NCBI RefSeq assembly: GCF_000381545.1
Contig: NZ_KB906685.1
Location: forward strand, 62,001 to 126,000
Length of the DNA: 64,000 nt
From: Rhodonellum psychrophilum GCM71 = DSM 17998
GTDB taxonomy: Bacteria > Bacteroidota > Bacteroidia > Cytophagales > Cyclobacteriaceae
Direction of reading: 5' to 3'
This document shows, piece by piece, positions 43,963-52,265 of the stretch. The first letter of the stretch is position 1. Every line of letters starts with the position of its first letter. The notes under the pieces were generated by a model. The model was given only the letters and a program-made list of their open reading frames with translations. It was not told the DNA's origin and searched no databases. The translations under genes were made by a program, and so were the position numbers.

Positions 43963-45393
43963 ATGATTAAGCCCCAAATGAACATGAGCAATAACCGTAG
44001 AGATTTTATCAAGCTTGCAGGTCTAGGATTGGTAGGATCGGCTTTGCCAAATTTCGCCCAAGCGGAAACGCCCGAGCAAATTCTCTTTCAAAGTCAAAGA
44101 ACCCATTCCCAGCTTTTTAATATGTCGGGGTATGCTGCGCCGAAAATTCCTACAGTAAGAATTGGAATCATTGGATTGGGGCAGCGTGGTCCGGGTGCCG
44201 TAGACCGCTTGAGTAAAATTGAAGGGGTGGAAATCAAAGCGCTTTGTGACTTGATTCCTGATCGGGTGGACAAGATGAAAAAGAAGCTTGAAGGAACCAA
44301 GCACCAGCCTGAAGGATATTCTGGGTCCGTGTATGCTTGGAAGAAGATGATCGATAGACAAGATCTTGACCTGATTTATATCGCAACACCTTGGGATTGG
44401 CATACTCCGATGGCCGTTTATGCCATGGAAGCGGGAAAGCATACGGCCATAGAAGTGCCAGCCGCCAAGACATTAGAGGAATGCTGGCAGCTTGTGGAGA
44501 CTTCTGAGCGAACCAAAAAGCACTGCATGCAATTGGAAAACTGCTGTTATGATTTTTTTGAACTGATGACTTTGGGGATGGCACGTGATGGGTTTTTTGG
44601 AGAGATCATCCATACAGAAGGAGCCTATATCCATGATTTGCTGTGGTTGAATTTCAAGAAAGATAGCGAGGGTGGATACCAGGACATGTGGCGACTCAAA
44701 GAAAACTACCGGGATGGAAATCTCTATGCCACGCATGGCTTGGGTCCGATTTGCCAAATCATGGACATCAATAGGGGGGACCAAATGGATTATCTGACAT
44801 CCTTGTCGAGCAATGATTTTCACATGGCTGCAAAAGCCAGGGAATTGGCCGAGACAGATCCCTTCTTCGGGTCTTTTGCTGAGAAGAAATATGGCGGCAA
44901 CATGAATACCACAATCGTGAAAACCAAGAAGGGAAAGTCCATCATGATCCAACATGATGTCACTTCTCCAAGACCTTATTCCAGATTACATTCCATCAGT
45001 GGGACCAAAGCCTTTGCCCAAAAATATCCATCCCAAAATATTGCCCAAGGTCATGGCTGGATAACAGAAGGGGAAATGAAAATTCTGGAAGAAAAATACA
45101 CCCCTGAAATCGTTAAAAAAGTGGGGGAGTTAGCCAAACAAATCGGAGGACATGGAGGCATGGACTTTATGATGGATTGGAGATTGATTGATTGCCTAAG
45201 AAACGGGCTTCCTTTGGATCAGGATGTGTACGACGCTGCACTTTGGTCGGCGGTTTCCCCTTTGAGTGAATGGTCCGTTTCCCATCGCTCCAATTCGATC
45301 GATGTTCCGGATTTTACCGGAGGCAGCTGGAAAAACAACAAACCAGTGGAGATTACGCTGAAGGGTGGGGGCACGACTAAGGTGATCGTATAG
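43963..45393 (+). CDS. Exported Gfo/Idh/MocA enzyme, GH109 (alpha-N-acetylgalactosaminidase)-like
   Basis: 476 residues. Twin-arginine signal NNRRDFIKLAGLGLVGSALP implies folded export with bound cofactor. Rossmann motif IGIIGLGQRGPGAVDRL, then TPWDWHTPMAVYAMEAGKH and IEVPAAKTLEECW, which resemble GH109 enzymes that use NAD+ catalytically to cleave N-acetylgalactosaminides. MQLENCCYDFFELMTLGMA and GAYIHDL continue the resemblance. Start candidates are ATG 43963, 43978 and 43984; the last gives the tightest Tat signal. Monocistronic: terminators lie before and after. Confidence 0.85.
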   Translation: MIKPQMNMSNNRRDFIKLAGLGLVGSALPNFAQAETPEQILFQSQRTHSQLFNMSGYAAPKIPTVRIGIIGLGQRGPGAVDRLSKIEGVEIKALCDLIPDRVDKMKKKLEGTKHQPEGYSGSVYAWKKMIDRQDLDLIYIATPWDWHTPMAVYAMEAGKHTAIEVPAAKTLEECWQLVETSERTKKHCMQLENCCYDFFELMTLGMARDGFFGEIIHTEGAYIHDLLWLNFKKDSEGGYQDMWRLKENYRDGNLYATHGLGPICQIMDINRGDQMDYLTSLSSNDFHMAAKARELAETDPFFGSFAEKKYGGNMNTTIVKTKKGKSIMIQHDVTSPRPYSRLHSISGTKAFAQKYPSQNIAQGHGWITEGEMKILEEKYTPEIVKKVGELAKQIGGHGGMDFMMDWRLIDCLRNGLPLDQDVYDAALWSAVSPLSEWSVSHRSNSIDVPDFTGGSWKNNKPVEITLKGGGTTKVIV

Positions 45394-45400
45394 GTATTTT

Positions 45401-45433
45401 GACCTTTGAGGTTTTCTTTTAACCTCAAAGGTC
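45401..45433. terminator. 13-bp perfect hairpin between convergent genes
   Basis: GACCTTTGAGGTT / AACCTCAAAGGTC around TTCTTTT, 8 nt after the GH109-like stop and before the opposing DUF3784 gene. It lacks a long T-run on either strand, so termination is inferred from stem strength and position. Confidence 0.65.
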
Positions 45434-45493
45434 TGAATTTACCACATAGACAGTTAGTGCATTTAGTTTTTCCAGTTAGAATTATTTTATCCG

Positions 45494-46207
45494 CTATAAT
45501 TCATTTAACGCCATTATTTCAGCATAGACCAATTCTGTCTTTGCTTGATCTTTAAAATTCACAAAAATCGTCCCTTGATCTTTGGTACTGATCTTAACAA
45601 AAGGCCCTTGGAAACTATGCAGAAGCAGGCGGCACTTCCCCTGATCTTCTATCCTAAAAAAACCCTTTCGGATAGGTCCTAAGCCCAAGCCATTTGTTCG
45701 TGCTTTGATTGGAGGCATTTTGTTGATCAAAGAAACTGTTTCTACATTAAACTTTTCTATCTCTGTACCATACATTCCTGAAAATATCACCCTGTCATCG
45801 CTAAGCTCAAACTTGGATGGAATGACCCCATATACTATCATCACAGCAACCAAAGTGATTACTATTATCCCGATTAAATTTTTCAACTTAGATTTTACCA
45901 TATTTCCTTCGTTTTGATCGAATTTCTTTGCTTTAAAAACCAAAAAAATCACCCCTGTCAAAATCACTCCCGGAATAAAATACCCTAAAAGCGCATGCTT
46001 ACCTATCAACTTCAAAGCAAGATATCCAAAAATCACAAGCAAGCCCATCACAACAAATCCATTCCGCATAAAAGTAGATAAGCGTACTATATCCACTTTT
46101 TCTTTCTGTTTCTGCGACATCGTGTTGTACCCTGATATCAGATTTGGAAATGCTTTCACCAAAAATCCTATCCCAATTAAAAACAATCCAATATATAGTG
46201 CTATCAT
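45494..46207 (-). CDS. DUF3784-like membrane protein with C-terminal PH-like domain
   Basis: 237 residues. First part: helix, then FPNLISGYNTMSQKQKEKVD (DUF3784 signature of an amphipathic loop), two further helices to about residue 95. Then another helix (LIGIIVITLVAVMIVYGVIP, about 110-130) and a soluble beta-rich region with FELSDDRVIFSGMYGTEIE and IRKGFFRIEDQGKCRLLLHS resembling bacterial PH domains. Function unknown. Confidence 0.68.
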   Translation of the reverse strand: MIALYIGLFLIGIGFLVKAFPNLISGYNTMSQKQKEKVDIVRLSTFMRNGFVVMGLLVIFGYLALKLIGKHALLGYFIPGVILTGVIFLVFKAKKFDQNEGNMVKSKLKNLIGIIVITLVAVMIVYGVIPSKFELSDDRVIFSGMYGTEIEKFNVETVSLINKMPPIKARTNGLGLGPIRKGFFRIEDQGKCRLLLHSFQGPFVKISTKDQGTIFVNFKDQAKTELVYAEIMALNEL

Positions 46208-46566
46208 ATTTTTAGTTTATTAGTCAAAAAATAGGTGTTTAGATAAGTAGCTTAATATTACCATTAATATAATTAATTATTACCGTGCTAAATGCCAATA
46301 TGAGTTTCAGACCTTTAAGATTTGCGGGAACTTTGAAGGCGTAAAGGTCAGTATTATCATCCATTCTGTGAAGAGTATTGATGCTATCATGAAAGAAATT
46401 GCGATGATTTTCTAAAAAATTGAAATCTCAACAGGTTACGTTAGATTAAAAAATGTTTTAAAAAAAACAGTGTCCAAATATTTGTCATTTTGTTTACAAC
46501 TGCAAATTGCTCTTAACCTAAATATCTAAGTTCCTGCGTTGAAGACAGGAAACACGCTAAGAGGTA
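46208..46566. other. 359-bp AT-rich gap without a gene
   Basis: Upstream of the DUF3784-like gene and downstream of the DUF4268 gene (both minus strand). No ORF, repeat or strong hairpin was seen. The part next to 46207 should hold the DUF3784-like promoter. Confidence 0.3.
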
Positions 46567-47025
46567 TTAAAAATCCTCAAAAGCAGGTTTGATATTTCCC
46601 CAAAAAGCGTCCAGGGCAATGATGCGGGGTTTCAAAAACGAGATGATCTCAGGCCAATCCTTCTGATCCATAATGTTCACCCCTTTTTTGACTTTTTGTA
46701 TTTGGGAAATGACTTTCCCAAACGCATCCTGTGCATGGAGTTCCCAATCCCATTCTTCCCCAAGTTCAGCTGTCAAGAGTTTTCTGAATTCTTGAAATTG
46801 CTCAAAATAAAGTTGCTGTAAGTCCTCATCGGGATGTGTGATTTCAATGCCAATGGAAACAAAATCCTTTTCCGCTTTCATTCGGAAATTGATTTTCTTG
46901 ATACCGGTTTTGTAGTTTTGCCAATTGACCCTAAGCCCTTCGCTTGACGGTACAGGCTTCATGTATTGCCCAAATACAGTCCAAAAATCTTCTCTGGTTT
47001 TTGCGGTTTCGGTACGTGAATACAT
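46567..47025 (-). CDS. DUF4268 family protein
   Basis: 152 residues. Begins with the family-like TREDFWTVFGQYM. GLRVNWQNYKTGIKKINFRM and LQQLYFEQFQEFRKLLTAEL fit DUF4268, which is often found in restriction- or nuclease-associated proteins but also stands alone as here. Starts 5 nt after the ChaN-like gene stop, so it is the last gene of that operon. Function unknown. Confidence 0.8.
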   Translation of the reverse strand: MYSRTETAKTREDFWTVFGQYMKPVPSSEGLRVNWQNYKTGIKKINFRMKAEKDFVSIGIEITHPDEDLQQLYFEQFQEFRKLLTAELGEEWDWELHAQDAFGKVISQIQKVKKGVNIMDQKDWPEIISFLKPRIIALDAFWGNIKPAFEDF

Positions 47026-47030
47026 GTGGA

Positions 47031-47894
47031 TCAGTAACTTTTTGGGCTATCGGTGGTCAGGACGATGGTGTAAACGGCTGCCATTTTATTTTCTTCATCC
47101 AAAGAGTCGGTATTTTTCTGCTCCACGGTGTTGATCGTCATTGTTTTCGTGTTGGGATAGGCTTTGTTCAGGTACCAAAGGATCCCTTCGTAATTGTTGG
47201 AATGATAGGATCCATTGATGTGGAAGATGCTTTTTCCTTTTCCCAAAAAGTCAAACAGGGAAAAGGCCATCGTTGCATCTTTGACTGCTTGTGCTTCGAT
47301 CATAAAATCCAAATTCATTCCCGAGCCATGCATCATGTCTTTCATGCCTGCATATCCTTTCAATGTTTTGTCCACTTCTATTGGCAATGGTGCTATGTAA
47401 CGTTTTCCTTCATCAGATAAAGCGTGCAATGCCTCCAATCCTTCCTTGCTGACCAAGGAGGCATATTTTCTTGGAACATTACTTGCCACAAAGGGGATGT
47501 TGTTTTCCTTCGCCAATACCAAAAGCGGTTTGTAATCCCTGAGGTAATTGTTCCACAATTTGGCTTCCGCCTCAAAGGTTTTGTCTGTCATTTTGCCGGC
47601 AAACCATTCATCAATATTAAGCTGATCGTCTCTTTCAAAAAATTCACCTGCCAAAACCATTTCCTTTCCCCCCTTTTGCATATGTTTCATCAACTGCAGT
47701 TGAAGCCAATGCGCCAAGCTGTTGTTGTGAAGTTCCCCAAAAAAGACCACTTCTGCCAAAGCCGTTGCATCTGCCATTTGTTCAAAACCAACTTCCTTGC
47801 CCTCCTTGTCAAAAATCCGGTAGGGAACGATTTGGGCAAAAACATTCAAAATAAGTGTGTTTAGAAAGAGGAATAAAATCGACTTTTTAATCAT
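47031..47894 (-). CDS. ChaN-like haem-binding-fold protein
   Basis: 287 residues. Signal peptide MIKKSILFLFLNTLILNVFA, mature from about Gln21. AEVVFFGELHNNSLAHWL and LAGEFFERDDQLNIDEW are the conserved first blocks of the ChaN/PF04187 family (the GE-H and E-F-E positions). ALSDEGKRYIAPLP and IFHINGSYHSNN follow. The family binds haem as dimers and is linked to iron uptake. It lacks the lipobox Cys that some members have. Its start overlaps the end of folB by 8 nt. Confidence 0.85.
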   Translation of the reverse strand: MIKKSILFLFLNTLILNVFAQIVPYRIFDKEGKEVGFEQMADATALAEVVFFGELHNNSLAHWLQLQLMKHMQKGGKEMVLAGEFFERDDQLNIDEWFAGKMTDKTFEAEAKLWNNYLRDYKPLLVLAKENNIPFVASNVPRKYASLVSKEGLEALHALSDEGKRYIAPLPIEVDKTLKGYAGMKDMMHGSGMNLDFMIEAQAVKDATMAFSLFDFLGKGKSIFHINGSYHSNNYEGILWYLNKAYPNTKTMTINTVEQKNTDSLDEENKMAAVYTIVLTTDSPKSY

Positions 47895-48252
47895 AATCTT
47901 CTGGAAAGGAAACGTTTATTACGGAATAATTCACAACACCTCCCAAAGCGGGATTGTGCTTTTTAATAATGATGTTTACTTTTTGAATATTGGGATAGGC
48001 AATTAAAATATCTTTGATCATCAGATGGCCAAGATGTTCCAAGAGTCTCACCGGCTCCTGCATATGGGATTTTGCGATTTTGTAAAGTTTCCCATAGTCA
48101 ACGGTATCCCTAAGACTATCCTCCAGCATGGCCTTTCTGAAATCAGTTTCCACGTGAATGTCCACCGTAAACCTATTTCCAAGTTTTTGTTCCTCTGCAA
48201 ATACTCCGTGATAGGCATGGAATTCAATTCCTTCCAGCGATACTTTTCCCAT
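47887..48252 (-). CDS. folB: Dihydroneopterin aldolase
   Basis: 121 residues, full length. VSLEGIEFHAYHGVFAEEQ (substrate-binding block), DTVDYGKLYKI, LEHLGHLMI and IIIKKHNPALGG (with the active-site Lys) are all in place. Catalyses the aldol cleavage of dihydroneopterin in folate synthesis. The ATG overlaps the DivIVA stop as TAATG, so translation is coupled. Confidence 0.93.
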   Translation of the reverse strand: MGKVSLEGIEFHAYHGVFAEEQKLGNRFTVDIHVETDFRKAMLEDSLRDTVDYGKLYKIAKSHMQEPVRLLEHLGHLMIKDILIAYPNIQKVNIIIKKHNPALGGVVNYSVINVSFPEDYD

Positions 48253-49139
48253 TAGTCAAATTGATCAAAAAAGGAACCTCCTTTTTGGTTCTTGATATTT
48301 TCCTCATCAACTGGTTTAGCACTTGGCTTTTCTTGCTCTTCCATGATTTCTTCTTCCACTTTCACCTTGAATTTTTCCGGCTCCAATGTCGACTTGGCTT
48401 CAATTTGTTCTGAAATCTCCTCAAAATCCTCAGAGACAGAAATTGATTCTTCCTCCTCTACCTGAGCAATCAAGACAGTTTCATTTGTCTCCACGATGGG
48501 TGGGTAAAGTATATGTCTTGTCATTTCCTCTTCCTTGATTTCATTTGTTTTGGCCATGGAAAAGGCATTTGTTTTGCTCAATTCATGCACCAATCGCGCA
48601 TGGTCCTGGATTTTGATTTTTTTGATCGACTCCTGGGATTGGCTGATGCTGTAGCTGAGATCCTCGGCTATTTTTTTGAGGTTTTTGATGGTCAATTCTC
48701 TTTGGTTGATCAAGGATTCATAACCATTGACCATTGCGGTGACATCTGCTTTGAGATTACCCATGATTTCGCGTCCTTTTGCTTCAGCGGCTTCTATGAG
48801 GTTATGGGATTGGGATTGGGCCTCATTGAGCATGGCGTCCGCATTTTGGTTTGCTTCTTGAAGGATCAGGTCGGCAGCATGGTTTGCTTCTTCGATGATA
48901 CTGGCGCCGGTGTCCTCTGCGGTTTTGAGAGTTCTGAAAAGGGATGCTTCCACTTGCTTGAGGTTAGAACCTTCGGTTTCGCTAATTTCCAAACGTCTTT
49001 GAAGCTCTTTTTTTTCCTCTTCCATTTTTTCCCAGTCTTTGGAAAGGGCTTCCAAAAAGGCGGTTACTTCGTCCTTGTCATAACCTCGAAAGTTTTTTTC
49101 GAAAGTTTTTTGGCGTATTTCTGATGGCGTTATTCTCAT
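48252..49139 (-). CDS. DivIVA-domain coiled-coil protein
   Basis: 295 residues. The first 35 residues match the DivIVA membrane-targeting head (RITPSEIRQKTF, then NFRGYDKDEVTAFLEAL). Residues about 36-185 are coiled coil with Ala/Glu/Gln-rich heptads. The C-terminal 100 residues are very acidic and probably disordered, ending in FFDQFD. DivIVA proteins recruit partners to curved membrane at poles and septa in Gram-positives; the Bacteroidota role is open. Between the WD40 and folB genes, spacing 4 nt and 1-nt overlap. Confidence 0.88.
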   Translation of the reverse strand: MRITPSEIRQKTFEKNFRGYDKDEVTAFLEALSKDWEKMEEEKKELQRRLEISETEGSNLKQVEASLFRTLKTAEDTGASIIEEANHAADLILQEANQNADAMLNEAQSQSHNLIEAAEAKGREIMGNLKADVTAMVNGYESLINQRELTIKNLKKIAEDLSYSISQSQESIKKIKIQDHARLVHELSKTNAFSMAKTNEIKEEEMTRHILYPPIVETNETVLIAQVEEEESISVSEDFEEISEQIEAKSTLEPEKFKVKVEEEIMEEQEKPSAKPVDEENIKNQKGGSFFDQFD

Positions 49140-49143
49140 GGTT

Positions 49144-50055
49144 TTATAGTTCTTCTAGTTCCCAAATGGAAATGCTTCTGTCATCACTGACAGAAATGAT
49201 GGTTTGATTATATGTGCTCCAATGTACTTTGTTAATGGAGGTTCCGTGTCCAGCGTGCCGGGCTTTGTCGATTACTTTCAAGAGTTTGTAGCTTTCTGAA
49301 TCCCATATTTTTATGGATTTATCCATGCTACATGTGATGAAATATTTTCCGTCTTGGCGAAAGGAAAGAGAATTGATAGCATACATATGGGCAACCACTG
49401 ATTGGTCCAACGTGTATGTTTCTGTGTTCCAAATGTGAATATGGGCGTCTCTTCCTCCGCTGATCAATATACGTTTGTCGGGGGCATATCCCAAAGCAAA
49501 AACAGAATTGGTATGTTTTTCCAAGTGATGCAAAAGGGCATGATTGGTCAAGTCAAAAATTTTCACAGAATGGTCGCTCAAGCCCACTGCGAGTTGATTT
49601 CTCAAGGGGTCAACCGAAAATACCCGAATGCTTTTGTGACTGACCTTGATGTGCTTTTTGACTGCTCTTTTTTCGCGATCCAAAACGGTGATCATGCCAT
49701 CTGCTGTGCCCACAAAGATCTCATTTTCATGTATCTGAATATCGAAAATGGAATGGTCCGTGATTTTTAGGGACCACAATTCATTGTTTTCATTTAAATC
49801 AATGACATGAATTCCTTCGAAATTATGGCCAACCAACAATTGGTTTTTTTCCTTGTCGACTTCCAAAGCATAAACGGAGTGGGGAAGCTTTGCGACCAAT
49901 TTGCCGTTTTTTGGATTCTCCAAATCCCATTCCACTACCATCCCGTCACCCGAACCAGTGTAAAAATACCTTGGATCAGGTCCTTCTACCAGTGCATAAA
50001 TACAATCATTATGACCTGTAAGTGTGTGAAGTTTATTAACTTTGATTTTTGACAT
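49144..50055 (-). CDS. WD40-repeat beta-propeller protein
   Basis: About 303 residues from ATG (complement 50053-50055); ten earlier codons open but unsupported. About seven repeats of roughly 40 residues, best seen at KLHTLTGHNDCIYALVEG, FYTGSGDGMVVEWDLEN, KRILISGGRDAHIHIWNTE, GKYFITCSMDKSIKIWDSE and QTIISVSDDRSISIWELE, enough to close one propeller. No other domain, so a cytoplasmic scaffold is likely. Cotranscribed with DivIVA and folB. Confidence 0.92.
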   Translation of the reverse strand: MSKIKVNKLHTLTGHNDCIYALVEGPDPRYFYTGSGDGMVVEWDLENPKNGKLVAKLPHSVYALEVDKEKNQLLVGHNFEGIHVIDLNENNELWSLKITDHSIFDIQIHENEIFVGTADGMITVLDREKRAVKKHIKVSHKSIRVFSVDPLRNQLAVGLSDHSVKIFDLTNHALLHHLEKHTNSVFALGYAPDKRILISGGRDAHIHIWNTETYTLDQSVVAHMYAINSLSFRQDGKYFITCSMDKSIKIWDSESYKLLKVIDKARHAGHGTSINKVHWSTYNQTIISVSDDRSISIWELEEL

Positions 50056-50093
50056 ATATTGCAGTGATAAGCAAAATAAACGCAATTTGGTCT

Positions 50094-50723
50094 ATGCAAG
50101 CAAAAATAGAAAAAATTGGGCCTTTATCTGCCTTGGCGATTAATAATATTCAGGAAGTCGCAGGAAACGGAACCGAATTTTTGAGTTTCAGGGAAAAACT
50201 TTCCTTGGCCAATATTTCGCATCCCGAAAAAATAGTGGAGTGGAAAGGCGCACGGATAGCGATCAAAGCGGCATTGGATTGTATTTCATTGCCTTATCCT
50301 GGGTTTTTTAAGGATGAACATGGTAAATCCCAACCCATGGATGGATTTGGACATGTTTCCCTTACGCATACCAGGGGAGTGGCCGCCGCTATTTTCCATA
50401 AAGATATGCCTGTGGGGATCGACATGGATTTTGTCCGGGAAAAAATCGTCAGACTTGGCCCTAAATTTTTGGATGATTCGGAAATTGAGTTTTTGGGCAC
50501 GGATCCTTTACTTCATACAATCGCTTGGTCTGCCAAGGAGTCTATCTATAAATGTCAGGGCAAGAAAGGAATCAGTCTCAAGGAAAACATCCTTCTTTTC
50601 CCGTTCAAATTGGAAGATAAAATCATCAAGGCGAAGGTTTATCAAAGCGATTTTTCAGATCATTTTTATCAAGTCAAAGTGGAACATGAGAAGGATATGG
50701 TATTGACCTATACCATTTGGTGA
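50094..50723 (+). CDS. 4'-phosphopantetheinyl transferase superfamily protein (second copy)
   Basis: About 209 residues from ATG 50094; a longer TTG-started frame from 50049 would overlap the divergent WD40 gene. VSLTHTRGVAAAIF, VGIDMDFVREKI (metal-binding Asp) and AWSAKESIYKCQGKKG (Glu/Lys motif) are the superfamily blocks. It lies among housekeeping genes and is therefore the likely enzyme for fatty-acid carrier protein, complementing the NRPS-linked copy at 9350. Confidence 0.88.
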   Translation: MQAKIEKIGPLSALAINNIQEVAGNGTEFLSFREKLSLANISHPEKIVEWKGARIAIKAALDCISLPYPGFFKDEHGKSQPMDGFGHVSLTHTRGVAAAIFHKDMPVGIDMDFVREKIVRLGPKFLDDSEIEFLGTDPLLHTIAWSAKESIYKCQGKKGISLKENILLFPFKLEDKIIKAKVYQSDFSDHFYQVKVEHEKDMVLTYTIW

Positions 50724-50769
50724 TTTTGGCGGATTATTTCGTAAATTCGGTGGATTAGATCCCCTAGCT

Positions 50770-51354
50770 ATGAAAAATTTAACCCTTCTCATTTCTATAT
50801 TTCTCCTCTCTTTTTCTTTTAGCCAAGGGCAAAAGGTAGATGATTTTTCACTGACAGATGCGCTTTCCGGAAATACCTTTGCCTTGCAAAACCATGCCGA
50901 AGCCAAAGCGGTAATCCTGATTTTTACCACCGTAAGCTGTCCTTTCTCCAAATTGTATGAGGAAAGAATTCTAGACTTGAATCGGAGATTTTCCGGCGAT
51001 GGTTTTGTTTTTGCTTTGGTCAACCCACATTCCGGTCAGGATTCCGAAGAGAATCCAGCGGCCATGAAATCCAGGGCACAGACACAGCAAATCAACATCC
51101 CTTTTCTAAGCGATAACAATCAGTCACTTACCAAACAACTGAACATCACCAAGCTACCCGAAGCGGTCGTCATCGCTTCAGGGCCCACTGGTTTTTCCAT
51201 TGCTTATCGGGGAGCCATTGACAACAATCCCCAAATGGCAGCAAATGCAAATGTGAAATACCTTGAAAATGCATTGATCAGCATTCAGAACAAAAGAAAT
51301 CCAAGCCCCGTCTCTACCAGGGCAGTTGGATGTAATGTGAGAAGATTGAATTAA
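50770..51354 (+). CDS. Exported thioredoxin-fold/peroxiredoxin-like protein with single Cys
   Basis: 194 residues. Signal peptide (ISIFLLSFSFSQG), then VDDFSLTDALSGNTFAL, VILIFTTVSCPFSKLYEERI, ALVNPHSGQ and ITKLPEAVVI with the cis-Pro. The CxxC position reads CPFS, so only the first Cys is kept, which is more peroxiredoxin-like. A further Cys lies near the C-terminus (VGCNVRRLN). Periplasmic redox function is likely, exact role unknown. Confidence 0.78.
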   Translation: MKNLTLLISIFLLSFSFSQGQKVDDFSLTDALSGNTFALQNHAEAKAVILIFTTVSCPFSKLYEERILDLNRRFSGDGFVFALVNPHSGQDSEENPAAMKSRAQTQQINIPFLSDNNQSLTKQLNITKLPEAVVIASGPTGFSIAYRGAIDNNPQMAANANVKYLENALISIQNKRNPSPVSTRAVGCNVRRLN

Positions 51355-51364
51355 AAGCTGGAAA

Positions 51365-52207
51365 TCATGCTTCGATTATGGCCAGTAGTTCTTCTATTTC
51401 CTTCACCTTTTCCTCCTCATTGAGTTTTTTGAAAGCCACAATCAGGTTTCGTATCGTTCTCTGGATAATATCCAGATTGGTGCAGGGCTGAAAATATTCT
51501 TCCCGTGGCTCGATCTTCAAATGATCCAGATAGTTGTTGATATCTTGCCGGCTAAAAACCAAACCCTTGTTGAAAGCATTGATGTAAAAGGTCGTGTCAG
51601 TAGTTTTATAGCTCAGGACAAATAGGTTTGGGAGATTGATGCCGTATATAGGCAAACCCAATTTCTGGGCAACCAACAGATAGATTGCGCAGAGACTGAT
51701 AGGATTCCCCTTTTTCGTCTCCATCACATTGCTGAGCATGCTGTTGCCGGGTGAATGGAAGTTTTTGGTATTGGCAGAAAATCTCAGTGTATTGAACAGG
51801 ACACTGTTGATGATTTTCACTTGTTCATAAGGCAAAAGGTCATTTTTGAAAGCTGTCCAGACTTCGAAATAAAACTGGTGCATTTCCGCATTGATTTTAT
51901 CGAATTCCAAATCCGGATATTGATACGTATTGATGATCCACAGTCCGGTAAGGAGATCCTGATCCGGTGAGTTTTTCCAATCCCTTAATCTTTCCTGAAG
52001 CAATGAGAATTGCAGTTGATGGACCAGTTCTTCTATTTCTTTCTGGATTTCGGGATTGAAACTGGTCTCCCATTTTTTCTCCAGGTAAGGGATAATCTCA
52101 TGTCCCAATGAAATGAGCTTATCCCTCACATGGTTTTTTACCTCTCGGTCTGTGTCCTCCAATAGGGAAACAAGAGCATGTAGTTCTTTTTCTGATAGTT
52201 TTTCCAT
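51365..52207 (-). CDS. SirB1-like transglutaminase-fold protein
   Basis: 280 residues. A helical HEAT-like first third (LVSLLEDTDREVKNHV), then a transglutaminase-like region: NSMLSNVMETKKGNPISLCA with the conserved GNPISL and Cys, LVAQKLGLPIYGINLP and FYINAFNKGLVF. A shorter helical tail follows. In E. coli SirB1 family members sit near prfA; here there is no such context. Enzymatic activity unproven. Confidence 0.82.
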   Translation of the reverse strand: MEKLSEKELHALVSLLEDTDREVKNHVRDKLISLGHEIIPYLEKKWETSFNPEIQKEIEELVHQLQFSLLQERLRDWKNSPDQDLLTGLWIINTYQYPDLEFDKINAEMHQFYFEVWTAFKNDLLPYEQVKIINSVLFNTLRFSANTKNFHSPGNSMLSNVMETKKGNPISLCAIYLLVAQKLGLPIYGINLPNLFVLSYKTTDTTFYINAFNKGLVFSRQDINNYLDHLKIEPREEYFQPCTNLDIIQRTIRNLIVAFKKLNEEEKVKEIEELLAIIEA

Positions 52208-52265
52208 GTCTATTTATCCAAAAAATGATTTACCGGCCAAGCTCAATTTACGATTTATTTTTTTA

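Noticed and set aside
48513-49124. 203-codon plus-strand ORF opposite the DivIVA-like gene
   Set aside because: Phe/Cys-rich translation typical of antisense to a Glu/Lys-rich coiled coil.
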